Part shown: positions 41,646 to 52,092 of the stretch, one piece after another
How the letters are laid out: every line of letters begins with the position of its first letter
Position numbering within the stretch: the first letter of the stretch is position 1
Assembly: GCA_016930085.1 (NCBI GenBank)
Contig: JAFGHO010000022.1
Location: 1-59,675 of the forward strand
Reading direction: 5' to 3'
DNA: 59,675 bases
DNA from: Spirochaetales bacterium
Lineage (GTDB): Bacteria; Spirochaetota; Spirochaetia; SZUA-6; JAFGRV01
Program-made: the position numbers and the translations under genes
The notes under the pieces: generated by a model
Told to the model about the DNA's origin: nothing
Seen by the model: the letters and a program-made list of their open reading frames with translations, nothing else
Databases searched by the model: none

Positions 41646-43439
41646 CTACAGCGGCTTTGTCGCTTCGAAAAGCCATTGCTTTATCTCTCCCTCGACACAG
41701 GGGCCGATCGTTTTTCGTACCGCAGCGTGATATACATCGATAAACGCGGTTTCTTTATCGGTAAGGAGTGACGGATCGATAAGGGAACGGTCGATCGGAC
41801 AGAGGGTAAGTGTTTTGAAGTGAAAAAAGGGATGTTCGTGTATCGGTTTGTCTTCATTCTGAGCGACAACCACCAGGTTTTCGATTCGGATGCCGTACGC
41901 CCCCGTTTTATAATAGCCGGGTTCGATCGAACAGACCATACCCGGCGCCAGACTCACATACGTTCCGCGTCTCTGTGAAATGGAGAGTGGACCTTCGTGG
42001 ACATTGAGATAGAACCCGACGCCGTGCCCTGTCCCGTGGCCGTAATCGAGCTTTTTTTCCCACAAGAAAATTCTCGCCAGCGCATCGAGTTGTATACCCT
42101 CCGTCCCCCGGGGAAACGAAATCATGGAAAGTGAAATATTTCCTTTCAGCACACGGGTGAACATTTCCTTCTGTTCCTGCGTGGGGGTACCGATCGCGAC
42201 GGTCCTGGTGATATCGGTCGTCCCGTCCAGATACTGCGCGCCCGAATCGACAAGGTAAAGACCATTCCCCCCGATGGGCGTATCGGTGCCGGCGGTAGCG
42301 GCATAATGGACGATCGCCCCATGTTCCCCGAAAGCGGAAATTGTCCTGAAACTCGGTCCCATATAATATTGCTGTTCCGCACGAAAGGCTTCGAGTTTTC
42401 TTTCGGCCGAAAGCTCGGTTACCCCTCCCTCCCGAACGGCGCCCTCGAGCCAGGAGAGAAATTTGACCATGGCGATACCGTCACGGAGATGGGCATTTTT
42501 CAGACTGGCGACTTCAGTCTCGTTTTTCACCGCCTTCATGTAAAAAACCGGGCTTTCCTTGAAAAAGAGTTCACAGTGCGGTTCGACAAGAGAAACGGCC
42601 CGGTAACTTGTCCTGTTTCCGTCAATCCACGCCCGTCCTCCTTTTTTCGCACACGCTACAAGATGGCAGAGAAACTCATGATAGGGATATACCGATACAA
42701 GATGCCGGAGGTGGGCCGATAACGCTTCGGTTGTCTGCTGCAGCCGGAGAAACAGCTTTATCTCCTCCTTCGCGATGAGTGCATAGGCGATAACACACGG
42801 ATTATAGGGTATGTCACCGCCCCGTATATTGAACAACCACGCAATGGCATCGAGTGAAGAGATGACATGAAACCTGCAGCCCTCTTCATCGAGTTGTTTT
42901 TTCAGCCGTATTATTTTATCTTCAAAGGACTCCCCGCAGAAAGTAGTATCATAGGGGGTAACCGGCGCGTCCGGAAAACCGGGGCTGTCTTTCCGGATCA
43001 GGTCCACGAGATTGTCCTCGATACATACCACCTCGATGTTCTTCGAGTCGACCTTCTTTTTTATCGCACGAACATCTTCCCAGGAAAAAAGGTCCGGATC
43101 GATTCCCAGCCGATCTCCCTGATTAAGCCGGTCTTTGAGCCAGGCCGTCATATCGGGAACATCGTTATTACCGGACTTAAAAAGGACAATGCCGCTTCCG
43201 TCGAGTTCCTGTTCCGCCTGCAGAAAATACCGCGAGTCCGTCCAGAGTCCCGCCTTGAAGAGGGTCACAGCAACATCGCCGGCTGAACCGGTAAAGCCGC
43301 TCAACCACTCTCTTCGTTTCCACATATCCGGCACATATTCATTCTGGTGGCGGTCTTTCGACGGGACAATGTAAGCATGTATATTACGCGCGCGCATAAT
43401 CCTGCGAAGCTCTTTAAGCCGCCGGTCTGTCGTATGCAT
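41646..43439 (-). CDS. Xaa-Pro aminopeptidase (aminopeptidase P, long form)
   Basis: A 597-residue M24B peptidase from the ATG at 43439 (AGAGGAAAAAC upstream). It removes N-terminal residues from peptides with Pro at position 2. It has the three-domain long form: two creatinase-like N-terminal domains, then the pita-bread domain with metal ligands in YLVDSGAQYLDGTTDITRT (two Asp), the HGTGHGVG His, and Glu in SIEPGYY and RIENLVVV. It is cytoplasmic and apparently monocistronic. Confidence 0.93.
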   Translation of the reverse strand: MHTTDRRLKELRRIMRARNIHAYIVPSKDRHQNEYVPDMWKRREWLSGFTGSAGDVAVTLFKAGLWTDSRYFLQAEQELDGSGIVLFKSGNNDVPDMTAWLKDRLNQGDRLGIDPDLFSWEDVRAIKKKVDSKNIEVVCIEDNLVDLIRKDSPGFPDAPVTPYDTTFCGESFEDKIIRLKKQLDEEGCRFHVISSLDAIAWLFNIRGGDIPYNPCVIAYALIAKEEIKLFLRLQQTTEALSAHLRHLVSVYPYHEFLCHLVACAKKGGRAWIDGNRTSYRAVSLVEPHCELFFKESPVFYMKAVKNETEVASLKNAHLRDGIAMVKFLSWLEGAVREGGVTELSAERKLEAFRAEQQYYMGPSFRTISAFGEHGAIVHYAATAGTDTPIGGNGLYLVDSGAQYLDGTTDITRTVAIGTPTQEQKEMFTRVLKGNISLSMISFPRGTEGIQLDALARIFLWEKKLDYGHGTGHGVGFYLNVHEGPLSISQRRGTYVSLAPGMVCSIEPGYYKTGAYGIRIENLVVVAQNEDKPIHEHPFFHFKTLTLCPIDRSLIDPSLLTDKETAFIDVYHAAVRKTIGPCVEGEIKQWLFEATKPL

Positions 43440-43558
43440 GTTTTTCCTCTCTTCATAAAGGTCGGGTGATCGTGTCATATTGTAAAGCGGAATATCAGAC
43501 GGGGCCGGAGGACGTCTACTTTCTTACATTAACCAAATCGAGTTGATACCACTCCCCG

Positions 43559-44578
43559 TCAAACCCGGTCGAACGGATCAAACTCATATTCTCCCCGAAG
43601 CGACATATCCGGAATCCTGCCGGAATCTTCGACGGGGATATTGAATACCGATGTCACGGCATCGTGGGTGATTTTTTTAAGGAGGTCATCCGTCATTCCC
43701 ATGCGTTTGAGTCGCCGGATACAATGGGGGTAAAAAGGAAGGCCGGGGATGCCTGAAACGGTCCTTTTTTCTTCTCTCGTGTGCGGGGCGTGATCGGTCT
43801 CGATCCAGTCGATTTTTCCTTCAAGTAACAGGCGGAGCATTTTCTTCTGGACTTCGCGGGGACGGAGGGGGGGATTGACCCGGAGGAGAAAACCATATTC
43901 ACTTTTCATATGTTCGTCACAAAGGAAAGCATGATGGGGGGTGATGCCGCAGGTAATCCTGATACGTCCCCGTTTCCTCGCTTTTTCCACTTCCCGCACC
44001 GAATCATCCGTTGAAATATGGCAGATATGGAGATTCCCTCTGAATCCCGTTCGTTCGGCAAAACCGATCATGTCCCTGACGCTTTCGACTTCGCTTGCCG
44101 GGGGACGAATAAGGGTATGCGTAAAGGGATCGGCGATATTTGCCTTTTCCGGCCTGAAAAGGGATTCTTTTTCACAATGGACGGCAAGCACGCCGTCATA
44201 TCCCGCCCTGACAATTGTCGTAATTACATTCCGCTGATCGTCTTCATTGGTGACGGCAAGATCCCCGGTCGAACTGCCGGCGTAAAGCTTGAGTCCGACG
44301 ACACGAGGGAACAGATCACGCCAGACAGCCGCCATTTCCGCCGCCTGTCCGGGATATGAAGTCAATCCGGCATAAAGTCCGTGAAAAACCGCGCCTCCGG
44401 CACCGTCCGCGAGTGCGATACGGTCTTCGATAATCGTTCTTGCCGTAAGCGGAGGATTCGTGTTGGGCATCTCGAATACCGCGTCCAATCCCGCCCGGTA
44501 CGCTACGGAAAGACCATGGGCCACGGTTTCCTTATGTTTCTGGTTCCAGTCTCTCAGGTGGACATGGGGATCTATCAA
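43559..44578 (-). CDS. pyrC: Dihydroorotase
   Basis: A 339-residue zinc amidohydrolase for the third step of pyrimidine synthesis (carbamoyl aspartate to dihydroorotate). The N-terminus is the metal motif DPHVHLRD. GLKLYAGSS holds the bridging Lys; LAVHCE and ICHIST supply His ligands; and ETDHAPHT supplies the catalytic Asp. The start appears to be TTG, only three codons before the metal motif, as in short dihydroorotases. It starts 15 bp after a chemoreceptor gene on the same strand, an odd pairing. Confidence 0.9.
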   Translation of the reverse strand: MIDPHVHLRDWNQKHKETVAHGLSVAYRAGLDAVFEMPNTNPPLTARTIIEDRIALADGAGGAVFHGLYAGLTSYPGQAAEMAAVWRDLFPRVVGLKLYAGSSTGDLAVTNEDDQRNVITTIVRAGYDGVLAVHCEKESLFRPEKANIADPFTHTLIRPPASEVESVRDMIGFAERTGFRGNLHICHISTDDSVREVEKARKRGRIRITCGITPHHAFLCDEHMKSEYGFLLRVNPPLRPREVQKKMLRLLLEGKIDWIETDHAPHTREEKRTVSGIPGLPFYPHCIRRLKRMGMTDDLLKKITHDAVTSVFNIPVEDSGRIPDMSLRGEYEFDPFDRV

Positions 44579-44593
44579 GGGGGTTCCCGCCTT

Positions 44594-46318
44594 TCAAATC
44601 GTCTTTACCAGTCGTTCGAGTCTTTCGATAATTCCGCTGTTTTTTTCTATTATCGCCGAAAGCTCTTCCGAGCTTTCGGCGATTTTTCTGCATTCATCGA
44701 CCTGGGTCGTCGTCAGTCCGGCGACACCCTCCGCCTGTGCCTTGAGTTGTTCGATCGCGGCGAGGATGTCTTTGCTTCCTTCCGATTGTTCCTCACTTGC
44801 CGACTTCACTTCCTCGGAAATTTCGCTGAGCCGGTGAAAGGACGTCAACATATCGCCGATTGTCGTCGTTTCTTCTTCCATTGCGGCCAGAATTTCCGAA
44901 TTGACCTCCGCCGTTTTTCGTGCGTCCTCAAGTATACTCTCGAGCCGCGCGCCCGCCCCTTCGGAGAGAACCGCGATGTTTTCGATACGGCCCAGCGTGT
45001 CCTTGAGAATTTCCCCGATTTTCCCGGCGTTGACGCCCGTCGTTTCCGCGAGGGTTCTGATCTCGTCGGCGACAACGGCAAAACCCTTGCCCGCATCCCC
45101 CGCGTGGGCGGCTTCGATCGCCGCATTCATGGCAAGCAGGTTGGTAGTATCAGCTATTGCGGAGATAATTTCAACGATTTCTTCGATTTTTTTACTTTCT
45201 TTTTCCGTCGCGCGCGTCGCTTCGACGACCTCCACAACGGTCTGTTCCCCTTCTCTGGCTGCATTGAGAAGATTTTCCGATACGGCATCCGCCCGTTTGG
45301 ATGTATCGGTAATCAGCGCGATCGAACCGCTGATTTCTTCTATCGCAGAAACACACTCATGAACTAAAACGGCCTGCCTTTTAATGTTCTCCGACACCGA
45401 TTGAATCGAGACGGTCATTTCGGTAATCGTCGAGGAGGTCTCGGCCATGACGGTGAGTCCGGAATTCGACGCATCGCCGATTTTTCTTGCAGAGTCGACC
45501 ATATCGCCGATATTACCGCTCAACTTTTCGGAAGTGGAGAAAAGTGTGTTGCTTGATGAGAGGATATTTTTCGTCACCTCTTTGAGGTTTTCAATGAATG
45601 AATGGCGGGTTTCCTCTTTTTCAACCCGGAGGGATGTCTGCCGGATGACCATATTTTTAAACCGGCCGGCGTAATAGGTGAGAATACCGGTGACCATGAC
45701 GAAAATAATCGGTTTATATATCTCGTCATCCCAATCGACGGTAATAAATTTATCGAGTTTATTGATAAAAACATTCCCCCCGGTTTCCAGAATACCGAGG
45801 GGGAAAATGACATGAATATGTGTCAAAAACGAATAAAAGACCGCGCTATAGATCCCGGTAAACAGAACGGATGACGGCGAATTTCTGAGTGAAGCGAGTG
45901 CCAGAAAGACAAAATAGAGGAAAGTGGGCGCCCCGGTGATGATAAGTCCGGGTTTGTTAAGGGCATTGAGATACACGATAATACTCAGAAACGTGACATC
46001 GATAAAAGGAAACACATACGGCATCCACGGATAATATTTTTTTTTCTTCACCTGAAATAAAATCCAGACGGAAATCAATACGGAGACGATGATACAGATC
46101 ATTTCTGCGAGAAAAACAGGATCGACAATGACAGCAAAAATACTTCCTTTATCCTGAAAGACCCCCGAAAACACGATGATCACCAGGATAAAAAGGATTA
46201 TGCAAATAAATATTCTGAAAACGGCAATCACCCGTTCACCGTGAATCCGGGCATTCAGAAGAAGTTCCTGTGCAATGTGCTTTGATTCATTGGATATTTC
46301 TTTATTCACCGCCGACAC
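44594..46318 (-). CDS. Methyl-accepting chemotaxis protein with multi-TM sensor
   Basis: A 574-residue receptor. The first 220 residues hold about six transmembrane helices with little periplasmic sequence. The cytoplasmic part is a coiled-coil MCP domain with the tip EIISAIADTTNLLAMNAAIEAAHAGDAGKGFAVVADEIR. A HAMP domain is not obvious. It is distinct from the receptor at 25.5 kb in sequence but has similar topology. It is upstream of pyrC with a 15-bp gap. Confidence 0.9.
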   Translation of the reverse strand: MSAVNKEISNESKHIAQELLLNARIHGERVIAVFRIFICIILFILVIIVFSGVFQDKGSIFAVIVDPVFLAEMICIIVSVLISVWILFQVKKKKYYPWMPYVFPFIDVTFLSIIVYLNALNKPGLIITGAPTFLYFVFLALASLRNSPSSVLFTGIYSAVFYSFLTHIHVIFPLGILETGGNVFINKLDKFITVDWDDEIYKPIIFVMVTGILTYYAGRFKNMVIRQTSLRVEKEETRHSFIENLKEVTKNILSSSNTLFSTSEKLSGNIGDMVDSARKIGDASNSGLTVMAETSSTITEMTVSIQSVSENIKRQAVLVHECVSAIEEISGSIALITDTSKRADAVSENLLNAAREGEQTVVEVVEATRATEKESKKIEEIVEIISAIADTTNLLAMNAAIEAAHAGDAGKGFAVVADEIRTLAETTGVNAGKIGEILKDTLGRIENIAVLSEGAGARLESILEDARKTAEVNSEILAAMEEETTTIGDMLTSFHRLSEISEEVKSASEEQSEGSKDILAAIEQLKAQAEGVAGLTTTQVDECRKIAESSEELSAIIEKNSGIIERLERLVKTI

Positions 46319-46504
46319 GCTCCTTTTCGCAGATTTTCTCTATAAGTCTACGTTTATTTTCGCGTTTTCGCAACGCTTATTCTGGTTATTGCGATCGATG
46401 TACTGAATCTCCGTCGCTGCTTTTTTGCAAAAAAACCGGACGAACAAGAGACCGTTTCTACCGGGTGCCGCTTTGACGGGCGGCGTGACCGCCGGTTCCC
46501 TCTC

Positions 46505-46533
46505 TTGCATAACACCACATCATGGTGTATATT
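46505..46533 (+). promoter_or_regulatory. Candidate promoter of the rib operon
   Basis: TTGCAT and TATATT with a 17-bp spacer, about 12 bp before the FMN riboswitch. Confidence 0.5.
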
Positions 46534-46545
46534 TATACAAAAGGC

Positions 46546-46672
46546 CTTCAGGGCAAGGTGAAATTCCCGACCGGCGGTGATGCCTGCTTCAGGCTCGAGC
46601 CCGCGAGTTACCGGGAGGTAACAGATCCGGTGAAAATCCGGAGCCGACAGTAACAGTCTGGATGGGAGAGGG
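46546..46672 (+). ncRNA. FMN riboswitch (RFN element)
   Basis: All conserved RFN blocks are present in order: AGGGCAAGGTGAAATTCCC, GACCGGCGGTGAT, GAGCCCGCGAG, GATCCGGTGAAAATCCGGA, GCCGACAGT and GGATGGGAGAGG. It lies about 100 nt before ribD and should repress riboflavin synthesis when FMN is high. The region 46673-46773 holds the expression platform; a clear terminator T-run is not obvious, so it may act on translation. Confidence 0.95.
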
Positions 46673-46773
46673 TCTTCTCTTGAAAACATCACATCCGGTG
46701 AATGAGAGAATCGTTCGACCTTACTTGCCGTCCACCCCTGAAAGACAGATAAAACCCGGAAAGAAGTGAAACC

Positions 46774-47907
46774 GTGGAAAGAAAATCCTTTTCCCTTGAA
46801 GAAGAAACCTTTATGGAGAAGGCGATCGCGCTCGCGGAACGGGCAAGGGGCGATACCTCTCCGAATCCCCTGGTCGGGGCGGTTGTTGTCAAGGATGGAG
46901 CGATTGTCGGAGAAGGATGGCACAAAAAAGCCGGCCTGCCGCACGCGGAAGTTGTGGCACTGGATGCGGCGGGTGAGCGTTCATCCGGCGCTACCCTGTT
47001 CGTCACCCTCGAACCGTGCTGCCACGAGGGAAAAACCCCGCCCTGTACAAAAAGAATTATCGGGGCGGGCATTAAACGCGTGGTTGCCGCCATGAAAGAT
47101 CCTTTTCCCCTTGTGGCCGGAAAGGGATTCGAAGAGTTACGGCGCGCCGGTATCGAGGTATCGTATGGTCTGTGTGAAAAAAAGGCCCGCAGGATGAATG
47201 AAGTGTTTCTCACCTATGTCGAAACCGGACGCCCCTTTGTGACCATGAAGGCGGCGGTTTCCGCCGACGGGAAAATCGCAACGAAGACGGGAAGCAGCAG
47301 GTGGATTACCTGTACCGCATCACGTGACTATGTCCATGGGCAGCGGGGGTTTCATGACGCCGTAATGACGGGAGTCGAAACGGTATTGTCCGACAATCCC
47401 TCTCTTACCTGCAGACTTCCGGGAAAAAAACAACGGGTGAAACCTCGTATTGTCCTCGACAGCAGGGGGAGAACACCGATTGACGCACGGGTCCTCGAAG
47501 CCCCGCCGGGTCAAAAAACGATAATCGCCGCAACCGAACGTATATTGCCAGAAAAAAAAGCGGCACTCGAAAAAGCGGGTGCTGAGGTCATTGTCGTGAA
47601 TACGGACGGGGACGGAAGAGTGGATCTGGTACATCTGATGGAAATTCTGGGGAAAAGGGAAATCTGTTCCGTTTTTGTCGAGGGGGGAGGGCGTGTGAAT
47701 GCGGCCGCTTTGAAAGCGGGTATTGTCGACAAGCTTCTTCTCTTTATCGCCCCGAAAATCATCGGCGGACGTGATGCACCGACATTTGTCGAGGGGGAAG
47801 GTATCGAGTCGGTCGAAGAGGCAAAGCCCCTTTCGCTGGTTTCAATGTTGCGGTTTGACGATGATATTATGTGTGAATATTATATAGTGAACGGGAATAA
47901 GGTTTAA
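46774..47907 (+). CDS. ribD: Bifunctional riboflavin deaminase/reductase
   Basis: A 377-residue bifunctional enzyme. The N-terminal cytidine-deaminase-like domain has zinc ligands in HAEVVAL and EPCCHEGKTPPC and deaminates the pyrimidine intermediate. The C-terminal DHFR-like domain (from about residue 150, PFVTMKAAVSADGKIA) reduces the ribosyl group with NADPH. The start is GTG at 46774 after AAAGAAG. First gene of the rib operon, behind the FMN riboswitch; 10 bp separate it from ribE. Confidence 0.96.
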   Translation: MERKSFSLEEETFMEKAIALAERARGDTSPNPLVGAVVVKDGAIVGEGWHKKAGLPHAEVVALDAAGERSSGATLFVTLEPCCHEGKTPPCTKRIIGAGIKRVVAAMKDPFPLVAGKGFEELRRAGIEVSYGLCEKKARRMNEVFLTYVETGRPFVTMKAAVSADGKIATKTGSSRWITCTASRDYVHGQRGFHDAVMTGVETVLSDNPSLTCRLPGKKQRVKPRIVLDSRGRTPIDARVLEAPPGQKTIIAATERILPEKKAALEKAGAEVIVVNTDGDGRVDLVHLMEILGKREICSVFVEGGGRVNAAALKAGIVDKLLLFIAPKIIGGRDAPTFVEGEGIESVEEAKPLSLVSMLRFDDDIMCEYYIVNGNKV

Positions 47908-47917
47908 GGAGAGAGGT

Positions 47918-48580
47918 ATGTTTACCGGAATTATCGAAGAATGCGGAACAATAAAGGAAATCGGCGGACCACCGGGGGCCGTCGGATTTACCGTCGCAGC
48001 TGTTACCGTCCTCAAGGGAACCAAAAAGGGGGACAGCATTGCGGTAAATGGTGTGTGCGTTACCGTCAACCGGCTTTCACCCGATTCCTTTTCCTTTGCA
48101 TTGACGCCGGAAACCATGGAACGCACCGTGTTCAAACAAATGAAAAAAGGAGACCGATGTAATCTGGAACGGGCGCTCAGGGCGGGAGATCCTTTTGGCG
48201 GGCATTTTGTCACCGGCCATTGCGACGGAACGGCGCAAATCGCGGCGATATCGGCAAGGGGTGACTCGCGGGTTTTTAAAATCAAAGCTGATCGCAGAAT
48301 TATGAAATATATCGCTTCCAAAGGATCGGTCGCGGTAGACGGCATCAGTCTTACCCCCTATGATTGTACCGATACCGATTTTACCGTTTCCGTCATACCC
48401 CTCACATTGGAACAGACGACACTAAAAGACAAAAAACAGGGCGATATGGTGAATATAGAGGCGGATATTTTATGTAAATACCTTGAAAGGCTTGTCGATT
48501 GTACCATGCTTGCGGAAGAGGAAAAGAAAAAAAGTACGATCGATAAAGATTATCTGAAAAAGACAGGTTTTCTGATTTAG
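47918..48580 (+). CDS. ribE: Riboflavin synthase, alpha subunit
   Basis: A 220-residue trimeric enzyme that dismutates 6,7-dimethyl-8-ribityllumazine to riboflavin. Two lumazine-binding repeats are visible: [10 protein letters not shown]...VNGVCVTV and a second starting [10 protein letters not shown]...[10 protein letters not shown]. The ribosome-binding site is GGAGAGAGGT. Second gene of the rib operon. Confidence 0.96.
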   Translation: MFTGIIEECGTIKEIGGPPGAVGFTVAAVTVLKGTKKGDSIAVNGVCVTVNRLSPDSFSFALTPETMERTVFKQMKKGDRCNLERALRAGDPFGGHFVTGHCDGTAQIAAISARGDSRVFKIKADRRIMKYIASKGSVAVDGISLTPYDCTDTDFTVSVIPLTLEQTTLKDKKQGDMVNIEADILCKYLERLVDCTMLAEEEKKKSTIDKDYLKKTGFLI

Positions 48581-48598
48581 ACGCGAGGAGGTGCGGCT

Positions 48599-49795
48599 AT
48601 GGCATTCATTGCTATCGAAAAGGCAATAGAAGAAATTACCCGCGGCAAGATGATTATTGTCGTTGACGACGGGGACCGGGAGAATGAAGGAGATCTCATT
48701 ATTGCCGCGGAAAAGGCGACACCGGAGTCCATTAATTTTATGGCGAAGTACGGCCGCGGCCTGATTTGCGTTCCCCTTCAGGGCGAACGGCTCGATATTC
48801 TCCGTCTCCCCCCGATGGTGTCGGACAACAGGGAAAAAATGAAAACCGCGTTTACCGTTTCGGTGGACGCGAAAGAATGCACGACCGGCATCTCCGCCCA
48901 TGAACGGTGGCTTACCATCAAGAAACTGATCGACCCCGCGACAACGCCGGACGATCTCCTCCGGCCGGGGCATGTGTTTCCGCTGAGATATGAAAACGGA
49001 GGCGTCTTAAAACGCGCCGGTCATACCGAATCAGCGATCGATCTTGCCGTCCTCGCCGGATTGTATCCGGCGGGTATTATTTGCGAAATCATGAACGAAG
49101 ACGGAACAATGGCGCGGACGCCGGAACTCGAAGTTTTCGCAAGCACTCACAACCTTTCGATCATCACGATCGCCGATCTCATCACTTATCGGATGAAAAA
49201 GGAAAAACTTATCGAACGGGTCGCGCAGGCGGAACTGCCCACGCGGTACGGTAATTTCAAGACGGTCGCATATAAATCGGCGGTGGACAATCAATGCCAT
49301 CTCGCCCTGGTAAAAGGGGATGTCGCCGGCAAAAGGAATGTGGCGGTCAGGGTTCATTCCGAGTGTCTCACCGGTGACGCACTCGGTTCGCTGCGATGCG
49401 ACTGCGGGGCCCAGCTTCAACGGGCGATGGAATATATTGCGGAAAAAGGCCGCGGCGTCATCCTCTACATGAGGCAGGAAGGCCGCGGCATCGGGCTGAT
49501 GCATAAACTCAAGGCATATGAGCTTCAGGACGGCGGAAAGGACACGGTAGAGGCGAATGTCGAGCTGGGATTCCCCCCCGACCTGCGGGATTACGGCGTC
49601 GGCGCCCAGATACTCGTCGACCTCGGTCTGACGACGATTCACCTTTTGACCAACAACCCGTGTAAAATTGCCGGATTGTCCGGTTACGGACTCACCGTCA
49701 CACGGCGAATCCCGATTGAAATCGAACCCCTTCCCACGAACGCCTTTTATCTTAAAACCAAAAAGGACAAGCTGGGACATATTATCAATATATAA
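48599..49795 (+). CDS. ribBA: DHBP synthase/GTP cyclohydrolase II
   Basis: A 398-residue fusion. The N-terminal half (RibB) makes 3,4-dihydroxy-2-butanone 4-phosphate from ribulose 5-phosphate, with [11 protein letters not shown] and RAGHTE...DLAVLAG. The C-terminal half (RibA) opens GTP; zinc ligands are in [18 protein letters not shown], and the catalytic region is RQEGRGIGL. Together they supply both riboflavin precursors. The gene is spaced normally for the operon. Confidence 0.97.
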   Translation: MAFIAIEKAIEEITRGKMIIVVDDGDRENEGDLIIAAEKATPESINFMAKYGRGLICVPLQGERLDILRLPPMVSDNREKMKTAFTVSVDAKECTTGISAHERWLTIKKLIDPATTPDDLLRPGHVFPLRYENGGVLKRAGHTESAIDLAVLAGLYPAGIICEIMNEDGTMARTPELEVFASTHNLSIITIADLITYRMKKEKLIERVAQAELPTRYGNFKTVAYKSAVDNQCHLALVKGDVAGKRNVAVRVHSECLTGDALGSLRCDCGAQLQRAMEYIAEKGRGVILYMRQEGRGIGLMHKLKAYELQDGGKDTVEANVELGFPPDLRDYGVGAQILVDLGLTTIHLLTNNPCKIAGLSGYGLTVTRRIPIEIEPLPTNAFYLKTKKDKLGHIINI

Positions 49796-49814
49796 GGTAA
49801 TGGAGGATATCGAC

Positions 49815-50285
49815 ATGGAAAATATAAAAATCATCGAGGGAGAACTCATTGCAAAAAACCTGCGGTTCGGCATCGTCGTTTCGCGGTTTAACGAGTTTAT
49901 CTCGGGTAAATTGCTGGAAGGCGCGCTAGATTGTCTGTTCAGGCATCAGGCCGATAAAAAAGACGTGTCGGTGGTATGGGTACCCGGTTCGTTCGAAATA
50001 CCCATCACCGCACAGCGGATGGCCGCATCGGGGAACTATGATGCGATTATCTGTCTCGGCACCCTCATCAGGGGATCAACACCGCATTTCAACTATATCG
50101 CGGCGGAAGCTTCGAAGGGTATCGCCCAGGTCGGCCTGAAACATAATCTTCCCGTCCTTTTCGGGGTGATTACCACGGATACGATCGAACAGGCGATCGA
50201 ACGAGCGGGAACCAAGGCGGGAAACAAGGGATTCCATGCCGCAGAAAGCGCGATCGAGATGGCGAATCTCTTCAAGAAGATATGA
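49815..50285 (+). CDS. ribH: 6,7-dimethyl-8-ribityllumazine synthase
   Basis: A 156-residue lumazine synthase that joins the two precursors made by RibD and RibBA. Family motifs are [42 protein letters not shown] and the GNKG...[11 protein letters not shown] tail. The ATG at 49815 follows GGAGG by 8 bp; an upstream in-frame extension lies inside ribBA and is rejected. Fourth and last biosynthetic gene of the operon. Confidence 0.96.
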   Translation: MENIKIIEGELIAKNLRFGIVVSRFNEFISGKLLEGALDCLFRHQADKKDVSVVWVPGSFEIPITAQRMAASGNYDAIICLGTLIRGSTPHFNYIAAEASKGIAQVGLKHNLPVLFGVITTDTIEQAIERAGTKAGNKGFHAAESAIEMANLFKKI

Positions 50286-50337
50286 TGCGTGTGACGGGAA
50301 AAAACTGAATCAATAACAAAGCAGAAACGGAGGACAA

Positions 50338-51909
50338 ATGATTTTCAGACTGCTCTTTCCCGCACTGACCTTCATTGAAGCGGATTTTCTTTTAAAGGTA
50401 CGGAAGAAAAGGGCGTTCGGCCGCGCATTAGCCGTATGGACCGGCGGCTGGGTATGTTTCAATATACTCTTTTTTATTCCCCTCATTTTCTCAAGCCGCT
50501 CCATCATGGGTTCCGCCGTTATTTTCACGCTGCTTTCTCTCTTCCTCCCGGCCGTCTTTCTTCTCAGATCGCATCTGATCGGATATTCCGAAAACACTTT
50601 GCTTCGAAGAATCACGTCATCCGAAGCGGATAAAAAACGGTTGACGGCCCTGCTGCGTGAAAAAACATCCATCGCGTTGACACTCTTTCTGCTTTCATTT
50701 TCCCTGCTCTTCGGCTATGCCCTGGCTGTTTCCTTTATTTTTTTACTTTTCGGGGCGATCACCCTGTCTCTCTTTTTCATCCAGCTGGCCGTTTCCGCAA
50801 TATCGTCTATCATCATTCTTATCCTTTTCGTTTTTCGCCGTTATCTCTTCGGAAAAAACTGGAAATGGGTCAGAAAAGGGTTCATAAAACTGTTCGGGTT
50901 TGCCGGATTTCCCGTTGCCGCCGCTTTAGCCGAGGCCCTCTTTCTGATACTCATAAGCCCCTTCTATTTTACCGGGTGGAACGCATCGATTGCCGCCGTT
51001 GTTTTATCGGGCATTTTCTTTTCTCTTCCCCTGCTCAACAGCATATTCAGGGACAAACGCCTTTTCGTCCCTTTCAGGTTTACCGTTTTCCTTTTTTTGT
51101 CGGTACTGATTATTGTATTTTTTTCACCGCTCGCCTCTGCTATTGGGCGGCTGCCGGGGCTCTCCTGCGGCATGATTGATGAAATGATCCGTCCGCTTGT
51201 AACGGCACTTTCGTATTATTCCGGGATATGCCTGTCGGTCGTCAGGGGCATTCCGCTTCCCCTTTTTATTTTTCTGCCGTTTACTTTTTTCCCGCTGCTC
51301 GCCGTCAACAGGGGTATATATGAAGCGGCATATGTGATTCGGAAACAGTATGAACGGTACCGGCACAAAAACGTGTTCGGTAGGAAAACCAGGGTGTCTT
51401 TCAGCGGCGCGCTTTCACCGTATCGTGCATTTTTCTCGCTTTCGGCGGCCGTGATTATCGGATATATTCTTTTTCTTGAAGCCCGTCCCGTTTCAAGACT
51501 ACTCCTTGACTTTACCGGGGCCCTCCGGATGACGGAAAAATCAGGATCGTTCGGAATGACCGCCGATATCATATATCGGTCTGTCGATATTCTCTTTACA
51601 GCCATTACCGTCATTCTCCTCCTCCGGGGTATCGCCGGAATCCTTTATTCACTGAGGAGTTTACTCTTTCTTTCGGAGGATGAGTTTGTCTTTTCGGAAA
51701 AACGGATTCTTTCATCGACATTGCACCGTATTCCCCTCAAGACAATCACCCATATCATCGTAAGGCAATCGGCCCTCGACCGGTGCTTCGATACCGGCGT
51801 CCTCGTTATTCGAACATCGGGAAGCGGGAAAGACATCCGTATTCACGGGATGTCCTTTATCCGGGAACGGCAGAGGCTGCTTATGGAAAAGGTAATGGGC
51901 CCGGATTGA
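50338..51909 (+). CDS. Polytopic membrane protein with C-terminal bPH-like domain
   Basis: 523 residues with about 9-11 transmembrane helices, clustered at 35-80, 105-160, 185-290 and 305-420. The last 75 residues look like a bacterial PH (bPH_2/DUF304) domain: LFLSEDEFVFSEKRIL...RIPLKTITHIIVRQSALDR. The function is unknown. It starts 52 bp after ribH with GGAGGACAA, so it may be read through from the rib operon; a flavin-related transport role is a guess. Confidence 0.65.
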   Translation: MIFRLLFPALTFIEADFLLKVRKKRAFGRALAVWTGGWVCFNILFFIPLIFSSRSIMGSAVIFTLLSLFLPAVFLLRSHLIGYSENTLLRRITSSEADKKRLTALLREKTSIALTLFLLSFSLLFGYALAVSFIFLLFGAITLSLFFIQLAVSAISSIIILILFVFRRYLFGKNWKWVRKGFIKLFGFAGFPVAAALAEALFLILISPFYFTGWNASIAAVVLSGIFFSLPLLNSIFRDKRLFVPFRFTVFLFLSVLIIVFFSPLASAIGRLPGLSCGMIDEMIRPLVTALSYYSGICLSVVRGIPLPLFIFLPFTFFPLLAVNRGIYEAAYVIRKQYERYRHKNVFGRKTRVSFSGALSPYRAFFSLSAAVIIGYILFLEARPVSRLLLDFTGALRMTEKSGSFGMTADIIYRSVDILFTAITVILLLRGIAGILYSLRSLLFLSEDEFVFSEKRILSSTLHRIPLKTITHIIVRQSALDRCFDTGVLVIRTSGSGKDIRIHGMSFIRERQRLLMEKVMGPD

Positions 51910-52092
51910 GACACGGATAACGGCTTTACGATTCGGGCCGGCCTTCCGGCGCGGGCGGCGGGAACATCTATTTATCATTTTTGAATTAAAGCTTTTTATT
52001 CTATGTTTTTTATATGATTTTTTTATCAATATCAGTCAATTTAATTCACATTTACTTGCCTTTTCCCCTATAAATTAATAAATTTAATCGTT

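Noticed and set aside
51925-51960. GC-rich hairpin after the bPH-like membrane protein as a terminator
   Set aside because: Stem is short and no T-run follows directly.
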